Shown in pieces: positions 9,730 to 19,211 of a DNA stretch of 64,000 nt. Numbering within the stretch: the stretch's first letter is position 1; each line of letters starts with the position of its first letter. The translations under genes were made by a program, and so were the position numbers. A model generated the notes under the pieces. It had not been told where the DNA came from, did no database searches, and worked only from the letters and a program-made list of their open reading frames with translations. This DNA comes from Narthecium ossifragum (lineage: Eukaryota; Streptophyta; Magnoliopsida; Dioscoreales; Nartheciaceae): the NCBI GenBank assembly GCA_963920575.1, contig OY986973.1, positions 12,417,397-12,481,396 on the forward strand. Direction: 5' to 3'.

Positions 9730-10677
9730 TTATCGGATTTGGTTGGTGTAGCCAATTCTGGTTGAGCCTGGATTGAATCTGTCCAAGTCTTGTAGGCTGG
9801 AATCTGACTCGATCAAGTGTGGAAGATTGAGTCGGAGTCTGATCAGGTTCAAATGGTGGTGATTTGGTCTGACCTGATCTGATAGTTGAGATCTGTCCAT
9901 TCCTTGATGAAGCTTGGGAATGGGAACAGATCTGGTAGCTGAAAGAGGCCGGAACTCAATCGTCGGTGAGGGCTGCTCGTCGGAGTGGGGAAGGATGGAG
10001 TTGGGGGCCGGCAGGTTTGTATTTGGAATGGCTATGGGTTGAGAGGTTGGGTGGTTGTGAGGAGTTTCAAGAACCCTGGTGGGTTTTGAGCTTCCGCTAG
10101 GGTCAATGAGAAAGAAGGCATGGTGGGGAACGGTTGTGATGGGTTTGGGATAGGAGTGCGGAGGACCTTGGGGAAGGTTACATGGTGCGGGGAGGGCTTG
10201 AACTAAGGTGAGGGTGGTGGCTGCAGCTTCGTGGATGGTGGGTAGATCGCCGGAGAAGACAATCGACAATGGGGATGGTAAAGGAAGGGTTGTGGTATTG
10301 CATGGAGAAAGAGGGTGGCCTTGGTTGGTGACGGGAGCTGTCGAAGAGAAATAGGGAGACTTGTTGGTGGTGGGAAGGTAGGGTTTGGATGAAGGGAAGG
10401 AGGAAGGAGATGATGGCAGGATGTTGACTGGGCTGGGATGTGGTGTGGTTGGGTAAGGGGGCAGCGGTTGTTGTTCATGGGTTGGGTCATCGGGCAGCTC
10501 GTGGGTAGGTGGAGTATGAGTCCTAATCCAAGTAGAGCTGGGTTTAGGTTCTATAATCCAAGTTGCAGCTAGAATGGGATTTTGATTGGAAATCTGAACT
10601 CCCATAGGTCTTGACTGATTTGGAGGAGAATATCGTTGGATCATTGCTTCCCACTGTTCTACTAAAGGGTAAGGCAA
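9730..10677 (-). CDS. Proline-rich ORF of family B element
   Basis: A 315-codon frame rich in Pro, Ser, Thr and His. It contains an SSTWIRT segment, VNILPSSPS, GDLPTIHEAA, LPAPNSI and SLQDLDRFNP. The same segments occur in the plus-strand copy, split by the Tekay-like insertion between 25434 and 35782, and the last in the copy at 45498. The ORF probably continues into the unknown frame at 8934-9659 in another register. There is no recognisable enzyme motif. It may be a low-complexity spacer of a gag-like protein. Confidence 0.45.
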   Translation of the reverse strand: MPYPLVEQWEAMIQRYSPPNQSRPMGVQISNQNPILAATWIIEPKPSSTWIRTHTPPTHELPDDPTHEQQPLPPYPTTPHPSPVNILPSSPSSFPSSKPYLPTTNKSPYFSSTAPVTNQGHPLSPCNTTTLPLPSPLSIVFSGDLPTIHEAAATTLTLVQALPAPCNLPQGPPHSYPKPITTVPHHAFFLIDPSGSSKPTRVLETPHNHPTSQPIAIPNTNLPAPNSILPHSDEQPSPTIEFRPLSATRSVPIPKLHQGMDRSQLSDQVRPNHHHLNLIRLRLNLPHLIESDSSLQDLDRFNPGSTRIGYTNQIR

Positions 10678-10794
10678 AGGGATCCAACTCTGGACAGCTT
10701 CCTTCCAGTTTTCAGCTGTAGGGTAAGTCGTACTCCGAGTTGGAGTAGGATTTGCAATCCTAGTTCCAGTAGGATCTTGAGTCCGAGTCGTACT

Positions 10795-11208
10795 CTAAGT
10801 TTGACTCGAATTCCTAGTTGGAGTAGGATTTGTAATCCTAGTTCCAGTAGGATTTGGAGTCCAAGTTGTACTCAAATACCCGTTGTTGTTTGCAGGTTTG
10901 GGTTGGTTGTAGAGTTGAGGTAATGGCTGATAAGGTGCTGGTTTGTAGGTAGGCATAGGGTGCTCATGGTTTGGATAATGGGTCGATTCATAGGCTGGTG
11001 GGGTGTGAGGTGGGTAATAATAGGGTTGGGGAAGAATTGTGTTGTAGGGGACATATGGAGGGGGGGTAGGCTGCTGGTATGAATGGGGGTGATAGGTTGG
11101 ATATAGAGGCTGATGTGGTTGGTGGTGGAAAGGTAATGGGGCCAGGTATAGGTGGGGGTTGAACCGGTTGGGTAGTAGACTGGTTAGGAGTAATTGGACC
11201 TGATCCAA
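10795..11208 (-). CDS. Pro/Tyr-rich gag-leader ORF with NPTGTR-type repeats
   Basis: A 137-codon frame with many P-Y and P-P pairs, PPHQPLY-like and YYPPHTPPAYE segments, then short repeats built on T-x-N-P-T. The same order is seen at 24606-25110 and 40303-40640. In the gag remnant near 60-62 kb the equivalent repeat sits between the gag core and the zinc knuckle, which shows that the gag core has been lost from this copy. Confidence 0.45.
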   Translation of the reverse strand: MDQVQLLLTSLLPNRFNPHLYLAPLPFHHQPHQPLYPTYHPHSYQQPTPPPYVPYNTILPQPYYYPPHTPPAYESTHYPNHEHPMPTYKPAPYQPLPQLYNQPKPANNNGYLSTTWTPNPTGTRITNPTPTRNSSQT

Positions 11209-11530
11209 CTATGGCATAGTTGGGAATATGGCCGGTTCCTCCTAGCATAGGGATGGCTCCATGGGGAGTTCTAGGGCAAGTAGGGTTAGGGTTAGGGTTC
11301 TGTAGGGATGATGATGCAGGTAAGGGATGATGATGTGGAAGAGGTATCGTAGGTGGCGGTCTAGCATAGACTGGTAGGGCACACGTCGGGTAAGTAGGAA
11401 GTGGGAAAGGAGAAGTTGGTTCTGATTCCACCAAGACATAGGGCGGAATAGGGGCTGGTACTCCAGCAATTAGAGTAGCTTCTAGAAGGCTTTGGGTGGC
11501 ACAGTCCGTAGAACGGAGCTCTGATACCAA
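10988..11530 (-). CDS. Proline-rich gag-leader ORF of family B element
   Basis: The frame opens inside the primer site without an ATG and runs 180 codons of Pro/Ser/Thr-rich sequence including NPNPNPTCPRTPHGA. The same passage occurs at 13120-13198 and, with its neighbours, in the gag remnant at 61815-62442. The N-terminal MAGA-type leader of the gag remnant is missing here. A neighbouring frame at 10795-11208 carries the tyrosine- and proline-rich continuation (PPHTPPAYE, NPTGTRIT-type repeats) in another register, so at least one frameshift has occurred. Confidence 0.45.
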   Translation of the reverse strand: MVSELRSTDCATQSLLEATLIAGVPAPIPPYVLVESEPTSPFPLPTYPTCALPVYARPPPTIPLPHHHPLPASSSLQNPNPNPTCPRTPHGAIPMLGGTGHIPNYAIVGSGPITPNQSTTQPVQPPPIPGPITFPPPTTSASISNLSPPFIPAAYPPSICPLQHNSSPTLLLPTSHPTSL

Positions 11531-11532
11531 GT
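11519..11532 (-). other. Primer binding site, initiator Met tRNA type
   Basis: CTCTGATACCAAGT on the plus strand reads ACTTGGTATCAGAG on the minus strand, directly after the LTR end. TGGTATCAGAGC is the usual plant initiator-Met primer site of LTR retrotransposons. Confidence 0.85.
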
Positions 11533-12349
11533 TGATACGATGCTCCTTTCTCTAGGGCTTTCGTATCTGGTTTCTTGCCTAGTCTCGTCTCCTCCTTAGC
11601 CAAAGCTATGGCTAGGTCGAGATATACCTTTAGGGTTTTAGGAGAAGCACCCTAGGTATTCGACAAGGAAGGCTGAAGACTGGAGGAGGGAGATGGATGA
11701 GGGAGAGGATTACCTCACAGCTTCCTCAATGGTTGGCTGGCTTCTCTTGGAGATCCAAGCCTTGGAGAACGTGGTGGAGGGAGGCACGGCAGCCAAAGGG
11801 ACTTGGGGTTGGACGGCGGAGGTGGCTGGTAACGGCGGTGATGATAGTGGTCGGCTAGTGGAGAAGAACCCGGCTGTAGAGAGAGAAGGGTGAAGGTGGC
11901 TGGTGGTTTGTGGAATTAGGGTTACAGCTACTCCTATATTACTTCTACTCCTAGGATTTATCTCTACTAAATAATAACTCTCATAAATTAATGTCCATGC
12001 ATAAAAACCCTAATACAAGCTATAGAGGTCCTTTTATAGAGGCCTCAAGAGAGTTCTACTCCAATACCTTCTTGCTTGAACAGCAAGTAAACAGACTCTT
12101 ACTAATTCAACTCAAACTGACTCCTAATAACCAGTAATGAACTAGGTAAGCAAGTGACTTGACTCAACCAAAACTAGGACTCAATAGAAACTAGCTAAGC
12201 ACAAACTGAACTCAAACTAGGAAATCAACTAGTAAAGCAATTAAGACTCAACTAAGGAAATAACCAAGTAAGGCCGCTATAAGACTCAACTAAGGAAATA
12301 ACCAAGCAATTAAGACTCAACTAAGGAAATAACCAAGGAAATCAACTAG
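11533..12349 (-). mobile_element. 5' LTR of minus-strand family B element, truncated
   Basis: Starts TGATACGATGCTCC next to the primer site and follows the reverse family B LTR to about 12270. There a 40-bp piece (AAGACTCAACTAAGGAAATAACC) is repeated three times, and the sequence then flips into a plus-strand family B LTR near 12350. The LTR's outer end (TGATACGAGG in sense) is missing. Confidence 0.8.
12245..12345. repeat. Short tandem repeats at an inverted LTR junction
   Basis: The phrase AAGACTCAACTAAGGAAATAACC occurs three times with short spacers, then AACTAGTAAACAATTG leads into the LTR in the opposite direction. It marks a rearranged head-to-head junction. Confidence 0.7.
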
Positions 12350-12931
12350 TAAACAATTGAATCCTAGTTTTGGTTGAGTCAAGTCACTAGCTTACTTAGT
12401 TCATTCCTGGTTATTAGGAGTCAGTTTGAGTTGAATTAGTAAGAGTCTTTTACTTGCTGTCCAAGCAAGAAGGTATTCAGGTTGTAGTAGAACTCTCTTG
12501 AGGCCTTTATAAAAGGACCTCTATAGCTTGTATTAGGGTTTTTATGCATGGATGAGTTTATGAGAGTTATTATTTTTAGTAGAGATAAATCCTAGGAGTA
12601 GAAGTAATATAGGAGTAGTTGTAACCCTAGTTTCCACAGAAATCCACCAGCAACCTGAATCTCTCTCTACTGCCGGGTTATCTCTCCACCAGCCGGCCAC
12701 CATCCATCGCCGTCCGCCGCTGCCATCTACAGTACACATCCATCGCCATCCGACCCTCCACTGGGCCCCGACCCCGGGCTCCCGGTCTGACCAGGTTGGA
12801 GGTACGGGTCCTCACACCTTCTCCTAAAACCCTAAAGGTATCTCTCAACCTAGCCATAGATTTGGCTAAAGAGGATCTGAGACAAGGCAAGAGACCAGGT
12901 ACGAAAGCCCTATAGAAGGTGCATCGTAAAA
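12350..12931 (+). mobile_element. 5' LTR of plus-strand family B element, 5'-truncated
   Basis: Enters the family B LTR in its middle (GAATCCTAGTTTTGGTTGAG), has the TATA box in CCTTTATAAAAGGACC near 12507-12516, and ends GTGCATCGTAAAA, where CGTATCA is expected. A primer site follows at once, so this is a real 5' LTR and its element runs to 38580. Confidence 0.8.
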
Positions 12932-12948
12932 ACTTGGTATCAGAGCTC
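12932..12948 (+). other. Primer binding site, initiator Met tRNA type
   Basis: ACTTGGTATCAGAGCTC follows the LTR end directly and matches the plant initiator-Met primer site. Confidence 0.88.
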
Positions 12949-13197
12949 TTTCCTCCTACCAGTGCCACCCGGAATCCTTCCGAAAAAAGTCCACATGGCA
13001 GGAGCAACCCCTACAAGTGCTCCCCAGGAGCAGGATCTTCCCGTAACCTACGAATTGATCACAGGCCTCAACAGGGCGTCACTGTCCTTGCGGGCATCGC
13101 AGCACAAGACTGTAGGAAGGCAAGGTGAGAACCCTAACCCTAACCCAACTTTCCCTAGAGCTTCCCATGGAGCCGTCCCTATCCAAGGAGGATCCGG
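12949..13197 (+). mobile_element. Family B internal region, gag-leader start
   Basis: The translated segment has DLPVT, SQHKT and NPNPNPTFPR motifs that match the N-terminal gag leader of the remnant at 62239-62442. The region stops at TCCGG, the target duplication of a solo LTR, and resumes at 24606. Confidence 0.7.
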
Positions 13198-14565
13198 TGA
13201 TATCGCTCAAATGTGTCACGCACAGCGGTCGCGGTGCAGTACAGCATAAGAGAGGTCGAACCCACAGAGAGACAGACAGCAAACGTCCAAAACACAAATA
13301 ACAATGAATTGAAGACAAACGAGAACTTAAGAATTAACTAAATTCGATCAGAGGATTTAGTTGAAATATAAGATTAACTAAGGATATCAGGATGTTAATA
13401 AGGCTAGGCTTCAGGAATCACTTCACTCGGATTTAGGTTCTTCTCTTCTCAATGGATCATATGAAACCCAGTTAAGGGATTCACATCCCAATCACCTTAA
13501 CCGGGAGATATGGAATTATAAACCTAACAAAATATATAGATGTCTCTTCCTACGATTGATTCTTCCTTATTATAATTCTAACTTCATCCAATCCAAACTT
13601 AAGAATATATGATACCGGTTGTCACTACAGGCAACATATAGCAAAAGTTCATCGGGACAAAGCCCTAACTCTATCTAACCGGATCTCTAAGAATACACAA
13701 TACCAACACTCACAATCGGCAATGCATAGCAAAGATTTCACGGGATAGAACCCCAACCTTGTCTTACTAGATCTATAAGAATACACAATACCATTTGTCA
13801 CTACGGGCAATGCATAGCAAAGGTCTCGTGAGACTTGGTAGGAGAATCAAAAGAGATAACTATGGGATTATAAGATCATGAAAGAAGCATGACTGGATTC
13901 ATAATATTAATCATCCACATAGAACCCTATAATCTGAAAATAATCTTTGAAGATTCAATACATAGGAAAGAGTTTAATAATAAAGATTGAAACTATGAAC
14001 CATCGTTGGAGAAGAAGCCCTAGTCCTCGCTATATCATCCGTCCGCCATGCCCACGGATTAGGGTTTTAGTTGAGTTGGACTCGGATTTCCTGAAGGCAG
14101 CCCTATTCCGGTCACAACTGGGTCCAATCAAGCCGGAATTGGGAAACTTACTCAACACGAAAGTTGTGTATTTGGAAGTCTTCTACCAGATCCCAAAGAT
14201 TTCGCAATATTCTGAGTTGTATAGAATATTTGACGAATATTCTCCTCAGCTTCGACAGAACAGTTTTCCAGCTTGTGTAACTTCATATATTTTTCCAATC
14301 TGCTATCACACCGTCCAGAATCTCACAAATTGTCCAACATAAAAGTTGTAGATCTCTGAACTTTCTATCACGTATTCAAATTTCATAACATTTGGACTTC
14401 CAGAGAATATGTTACAAATATTTTCCTACCAGCGCATCAAATCAATCTTCTTCTTCCGTAACTGCTTTGTCTGCACCTCTCGTACTCAAAATAGCATATC
14501 TTCCTCTAGGAAACTCTAAATCACGAACCGTAAAAACTTCCGGAAACTAGACTTCCAGAGCTTTC
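13198..14565 (-). mobile_element. Solo Athila-like LTR, left part (TSD TCCGG)
   Basis: Starts TGATATCGCTC. The right part is 24425-24600 and ends GCATTCATCA. The TCCGG duplication at 13193-13197 and 24601-24605 and the rejoined family B sequence on both sides prove the boundaries. The end (GTGCACTTTCATGCA.TCATCA) is shared with the complete Athila element's LTR, so it is a relative in the same minus orientation. Unlike that LTR it has no GATCGATC array. The ORF at 13947-14342 lies inside it and is not considered a gene. Confidence 0.88.
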
Positions 14566-16237
14566 TGATGAATAAATTTTATATCTCTCAAGTATACGAA
14601 TCGGTGCAATCAGTATAGTAGCAAGACGAGTATCGTACCCACAGAGATTTGTAGAGATTAATAGAGTAAAATGCTAAAGAACAGAAAAGAAAGAAAATAT
14701 GGAAGAGAAAAGAAGAAATATGAAGTCTCGAAAATAGATGACCTAATAATGAAATAAGAAAACGATAGAAATATGATGGATGAATACTAAGGTTCCGATT
14801 TCACCATAACATCCTCATTCTATGCATTGAATCAATCAAGATCTCAGTTTAATTCCAAGGGCTCGTTCTTCCGGTATGATGATCCGTTCGGTCGCGGTCT
14901 TCACCAAGTACCCCCAATTAACCCTAGTTAATGAACCCATAACTAAGTGTTAACCAAGAATCCATTAAGCTCTGAAGAACAATTATGAACCAAGAATACT
15001 CTTAGCTTGAACCCGGCCTCGACATAAACTCATTCATTCATAGATCCTGCAAGATTAGGGAATGAACCCTCGCCCAATCTGACATAAAACAATCTATAAT
15101 ACTTTTATTGGCCAGATAAAGGTATTTAAGATCTCAGTTAAAATATTGAATAAATCAAGGAAAATAAACTGATAAAATAATCATGATCCAATAACATAGA
15201 ATGATTCAGTTAGGGCTACATCGGTACCTTAGAAAAGAAACTAGCCACTCATGTTCACCATGAGGGCAACAAAACTAATGGAGAAATAAAGAAGAAATAA
15301 GAAAAGAAAACCAAACCTGGAACCCTTCTCTTCGCCTCCAAACGCTGCCAAAAAGTCCTCCAAAAGTCCCCCTTTGATAACCCTAAGTATCCTATTTATA
15401 GGCCTAAACTCGGGTTAAATCAAAACCGTTGATTTAATTCACTGGAAACGTCCGATCGATCCTCCTCGGAATGTTGGATCGATCGGTCTCATTGAGATCT
15501 CCCACTTCTATTTACGCCCGAGCCCGATCGATCGGACTAAGGGAGTCGGATCGATCGACTTCGTAAAGATTCTTCATCTCTGGCTCTTCCCGAGTTCGAT
15601 CGATGGTCCGATCGATCGAATTGTGTTCCTCTAAAAAGCATATGTTCTGTCACCCTTTAATTCCCAAGTCCGATCGATCGAATTATGAGTGTTGGATCGA
15701 TCGGTTGAGTAAAAATCCGCTGTTGTTGACTTTTTCCCAGTCCGATCGATCGAATTATTGGTGTCGGATCGATCGGACCCCATAAGAGCGATGGAGGGAT
15801 CGATCGGATGTGTTGTGGCTGAAAAACACATGTTCTGTCACGTTTTTGCGTGGTCCGATCGATCGGACCTTCGCTCGGACTTCCAGCTTATTTCCCTTTC
15901 TGCCATTCAGACTGCGCATCGGTACTGAAATTGCCGTAACTTCCTCTAGAAAACTCGGAATCACGAACCGTAAAATTCTCCAGAATCTAGACTTCAAGAG
16001 CTTTCCAACCATGTATGGCACATCCTCTGGTTCTTCATGAGCAGGTATAGATAAATCTTTAAAGTTGATCCATGCACTCTTTTCAGCTTCTTTTCTCCTT
16101 TTTCCTGCATTTTCCAAACAACTATGTGAAGCAACATATAGATATAAAAATAGGAATAAAGATGTTGATTAAAGATAATAATCTAGCAATTGAGATGGTT
16201 ATAAGGCTATTTAGAGTGCACTTTCATGCACTTATCA
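14566..16237 (-). repeat. 3' LTR of Athila element
   Basis: 1672 bp, TGATGAATAA to GCACTTATCA. It includes the tract TATCGTACCCACAGAG, the GATCGATC array at 15451-15869 and an A/T-rich end. Its sequence is nearly identical to 22754-24424. Confidence 0.95.
15451..15869. repeat. Array of GATCGATC palindromes in Athila LTR
   Basis: Twelve copies of GATCGAT(C), mostly within TCCGATCGATCGAA/GGAC or GGATCGATCGG, spaced about 15-55 bp apart. They alternate between 'TCCGATCGATCG' and 'GGATCGATCGG' forms, so the block can fold into many hairpins. The same array is in the partner LTR (23639-24057). Confidence 0.9.
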
Positions 16238-16249
16238 CACCCCCCAACC
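16238..16249 (-). other. Polypurine tract of Athila element
   Basis: CACCCCCCAACC on the plus strand, that is GGTTGGGGGGTG on the minus strand, directly before the 3' LTR. Confidence 0.8.
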
Positions 16250-17357
16250 AGCTTATTGCTAGTCTCTAGCAATTTTAAGCGCATAAAATATATTAAGCAC
16301 ACCACGGTTCAAGGATGTAGACAAGCATGATAAAAGTTCTGCCTTATCAAGTCAATAATGTTGTACACCGTACAGAGCACGAAAACTTATAATACTCATA
16401 CACATACCACCAACATATGAAATCAACTTCTACACTTCAAACATTCTAACACCATCCAGAAGAACACATGTGACGTGATAAATAAATGTTACGTACAGAA
16501 GCAACTTCTACCCACCATTAGTCCAAACACGCTACTATCTTCATGACCAATCATCCAAACCTCGCACTTTAAGTACAACATGCTCTTTTTTTTTTTTTCA
16601 ACTATCAAACATTTTGCCGTTTTACACGAGCACTCTCCGCTTCATGAGGCGCAGAGACCCGGTTACTTAACAAAACACTGAGTAGTTTTTTTTTTTTAGT
16701 GGTTCTACCTTTTTACGCGAGCTCCCTGCTTCCTGAGGCAAGAACACCCGGTTACTAAGTAGATCACCTAACAGTCGTTTAGGCACAGCTTATTAAAGCT
16801 CCAGAACTTTTTCTATATTTTTTTTCTGCATGCAATACTCAACACTAGCTAATGCTGAAATCATGGTCTAGATTGACAATAGCATGCTCATTCCTCTGGT
16901 GAGTATAATCGCCACTGCACATAAAGTGTTCGTGTGTGAATCACATGATATTCTACCTTCAGGTTATCATACATGCAATCAATGTATCGGCCAATCCATA
17001 TGAAAGCAGCATGTAAAATAAGGTAGCATGAATAAAGTCATGAATGTCTACACCCCTCAACCTGAATTCAACATTGTCCTCAATGTGTGCATTTATCCAA
17101 TAAAAATATGTAGGAGGTGGCAATCCAAAAATTTCCAGAAAAGGAAGAGACAAGATACTGTAAATAAAAACGAGGCCACCTGATAGAATAGCGAACATCT
17201 CCTCAAGGATCCTCCGGGTGGCTGAAAACCTAAAAGAAAAACAAAAGAGAAAATATAAAATTGAAAACTAAAACTTAGAGTTAAAAACTGGTTACCTTGG
17301 TGGGTTGCCTCCCACCCAGCGCTTTATTTAACGTCTAGGCAAGACGTAATACCAAGT
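16250..17357 (-). other. Noncoding 3' region of Athila element
   Basis: No ORF with a recognised motif. It holds two T-rich tracts (about 16587-16602 and 16686-16699), the block CCTCAACCTGAATTCAACATTGTCC also seen in the LARD and at 1440, and GGGTTGCCTCCCACCCAGCGCTTTATTTAACG near 17300, also conserved in the LARD near 29955. In many Athila elements an env-like ORF lies here; none is visible. Confidence 0.7.
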
Positions 17358-19211
17358 TTAAGGTTCACCAAAATCAACTGCATCCACCACATCTGAATGT
17401 CCTTCCAAATACAATTTCAAACGGTGCCCATTGACTTTGAATTTGCTCCCATTCCTTTCATTCTCAATTTCAACAGCACCGTGAGGCGATACTTGTGTCA
17501 CTTTGAACGGGCCCGTCCATCTGAATCTTAATTTACCTGGAAAGAATTTCATTCGTGAGTTATAAAGTAAAACTTTCATACCTGGTGTAAACTCCTTCCG
17601 TTGTATTACTTTATCATGATAGAGCTTGGTTCTTTCCTTGTAAATCTTAGCATTCTCGTATGCTTCATTCCGCAGCTCATCCAATTCATTCAATTGCATC
17701 TTTCTCATATCCCCCGCTTCTCTCATGTCAAAATTCAGCTGCTTTATAGCCCAATAGGCCCTATACTCCAATTCCACCGGTAGATGACATGCTTTTTCAA
17801 AGACAATGCGATAAGGGCTCATACCAATTGGAGTTTTATATGCAGTGCGATACGCCCAAAGAACATCATTCAATTTCACTGCCCAATCCTTCCTTGTAGT
17901 GCCAACAACTCGTTTCAGGATCGTCTTTATTTGCCTATTGCTCACCTCCACTTGGCCCGACGTTTGAGGGTGGTAAGGAGTTGCGACCCGATGAGTGATG
18001 TTGTATTTCTTCAACAATGCATCAAACGCTCTATTGCAAAAGTGTGATCCCCCATCACTTATAATCGCCCGAGGTGTACCAAACCTTGTAAAAATCATAT
18101 CTTTCAAGAATCCCACCACGGTCTTGCTGTCATTGTTCCTGGTTGCAATTGCTTCAATCCACTTAGACACATAATCTACAGCAACAAGAATATACGTGTA
18201 CCCGTATGATGGAGGAAACGGTCCCATAAAGTCTATGCCCCAAACATCGAACAATTCCACCACCAGATTATTTGTAAGAGGCATCTCATTCCTTTTGCTT
18301 ATGTTCCCTGACAGTTGACATCTGTCACACTTAGCAACAAAATTAAATGCATCTTTGAATAATGTAGGCCAAAAAAAACCAGATTGAAGAACTTTAAAAG
18401 CAGTTTTCTTACCTCCAAAGTGTCCTCCACACGTTAATTCATGACTAAATTTCAATATATCATCATGCTCATATTCTGGAACACAACGCCTTATTATTTG
18501 ATCAGGACAATGTTTAAATAAATAAGGGTCATCCCAAAAGTAATATCTGACTGTGGACAAAAATCTTTTCTTTTCTTGTGAACTTAGATCAGCACGCAGA
18601 ACATTACTAGCTAGATAGTTAACAATATCCGCATACCAGGTCTCTTTACCATTCACAGAAAATAGTTGTTCATCGGGAAAGCATTCTTGGATGGGTTGTA
18701 CATCCTTAGGGCCGCCCATGTGTTCCAGTCGTGACAAGTGATCTGCCACTACATTATCGCTCCCTTTCTTGTCCCTTATTTCCAAATCGAACTCTTGCAG
18801 CAGTAGGATCCACCTGATTAACCTTGGCTTTGTATCCTTTTTGGTTAGTAGATATTTCAATGCTGCATGATCTGAATAAATAATAATTTTAGATCCAATC
18901 AAATAAGAGCGAAATTTCTCCAATGCAAAAACAACAGCAAGTAATTCTTTTTCAGTAGTTGAGTAATTGATTTGAGCATCATTGAGTGTACGACTTGCAT
19001 AATAAATAGCATGAGAGACCTTATTTACCCTTTGTCCTAGAACAGCCCCTATAGCATAATCAGAAGCATCACACATTATTTCAAAGGGCAACGACCAATC
19101 AGGAGGCATAATAATTGGTGCAGTAATCAATTTCTCTTTCAAAGTATTGAAAGCATCAAGACAAGCTTTACAAAACTTAAACTCACTATCTTTGGCCAAT
19201 AAATCACACAA
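17358..19211 (-). CDS. Athila pol: RNase H and integrase
   Basis: The 617-codon frame continues RT after a frameshift, and its first codon is not a real start. RNase H occupies about 40-165, with catalytic-type residues D48 (MCDAS), E89 (TEKEL), D114 (YSDHA) and D157 (ADHLS). Integrase follows: the zinc finger H257/H264/C295/C298, then the catalytic triad D327 (GIDFMG), D386 (SDGG) and E422 (QVEVSNR) with 35 residues between the last two (DD35E). The C-terminal part has an FRWTGPF module. All key residues are present. The protein would degrade the RNA template and insert the new DNA copy in the nucleus. It needs an upstream frame correction to be made as part of the polyprotein. Confidence 0.95.
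   Translation of the reverse strand: MCDLLAKDSEFKFCKACLDAFNTLKEKLITAPIIMPPDWSLPFEIMCDASDYAIGAVLGQRVNKVSHAIYYASRTLNDAQINYSTTEKELLAVVFALEKFRSYLIGSKIIIYSDHAALKYLLTKKDTKPRLIRWILLLQEFDLEIRDKKGSDNVVADHLSRLEHMGGPKDVQPIQECFPDEQLFSVNGKETWYADIVNYLASNVLRADLSSQEKKRFLSTVRYYFWDDPYLFKHCPDQIIRRCVPEYEHDDILKFSHELTCGGHFGGKKTAFKVLQSGFFWPTLFKDAFNFVAKCDRCQLSGNISKRNEMPLTNNLVVELFDVWGIDFMGPFPPSYGYTYILVAVDYVSKWIEAIATRNNDSKTVVGFLKDMIFTRFGTPRAIISDGGSHFCNRAFDALLKKYNITHRVATPYHPQTSGQVEVSNRQIKTILKRVVGTTRKDWAVKLNDVLWAYRTAYKTPIGMSPYRIVFEKACHLPVELEYRAYWAIKQLNFDMREAGDMRKMQLNELDELRNEAYENAKIYKERTKLYHDKVIQRKEFTPGMKVLLYNSRMKFFPGKLRFRWTGPFKVTQVSPHGAVEIENERNGSKFKVNGHRLKLYLEGHSDVVDAVDFGEP

Larger units (their letters stand above)
8937..11532 (-). 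mobile_element. Internal region of minus-strand family B element (non-autonomous)
   Basis: About 2.6 kb lies between the two LTRs. In sense direction it starts with the primer site (11519-11532). It then carries proline-rich gag-leader frames, a repeat of about 8 residues (NPTxTR-type), a conserved frame of unknown function, and a purine tract at 8937-8950. No gag core, zinc knuckle, protease, RT or integrase is visible. The proline-rich part matches the leader of the gag remnant near 62 kb, so the region derives from a gag-bearing element by internal deletion. Confidence 0.8.

Noticed and set aside
11282..11300. Telomere-like TTAGGG repeats (also at 13128-13148 and 62218-62238)
   Set aside because: Only about three units, at the same place in each copy, where they encode the NPNPNP stretch of the gag leader. 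Plant telomeres are usually TTTAGGG in long arrays.
13947..14342. 131-codon ORF
   Set aside because: It lies within the solo Athila-like LTR (13198-24600). No domain is recognised and it is on the strand opposite to the LTR's sense.
15451..15869. Regularly spaced palindromes considered as a CRISPR-like array
   Set aside because: Units are only 8-16 bp, spacing varies, the host is a plant, and the array is part of both LTRs of a retrotransposon.
16250..17357. Search for an env-like ORF after integrase in the Athila element
   Set aside because: Only short frames are present and none shows a signal peptide or membrane segment; the region matches noncoding LARD sequence.
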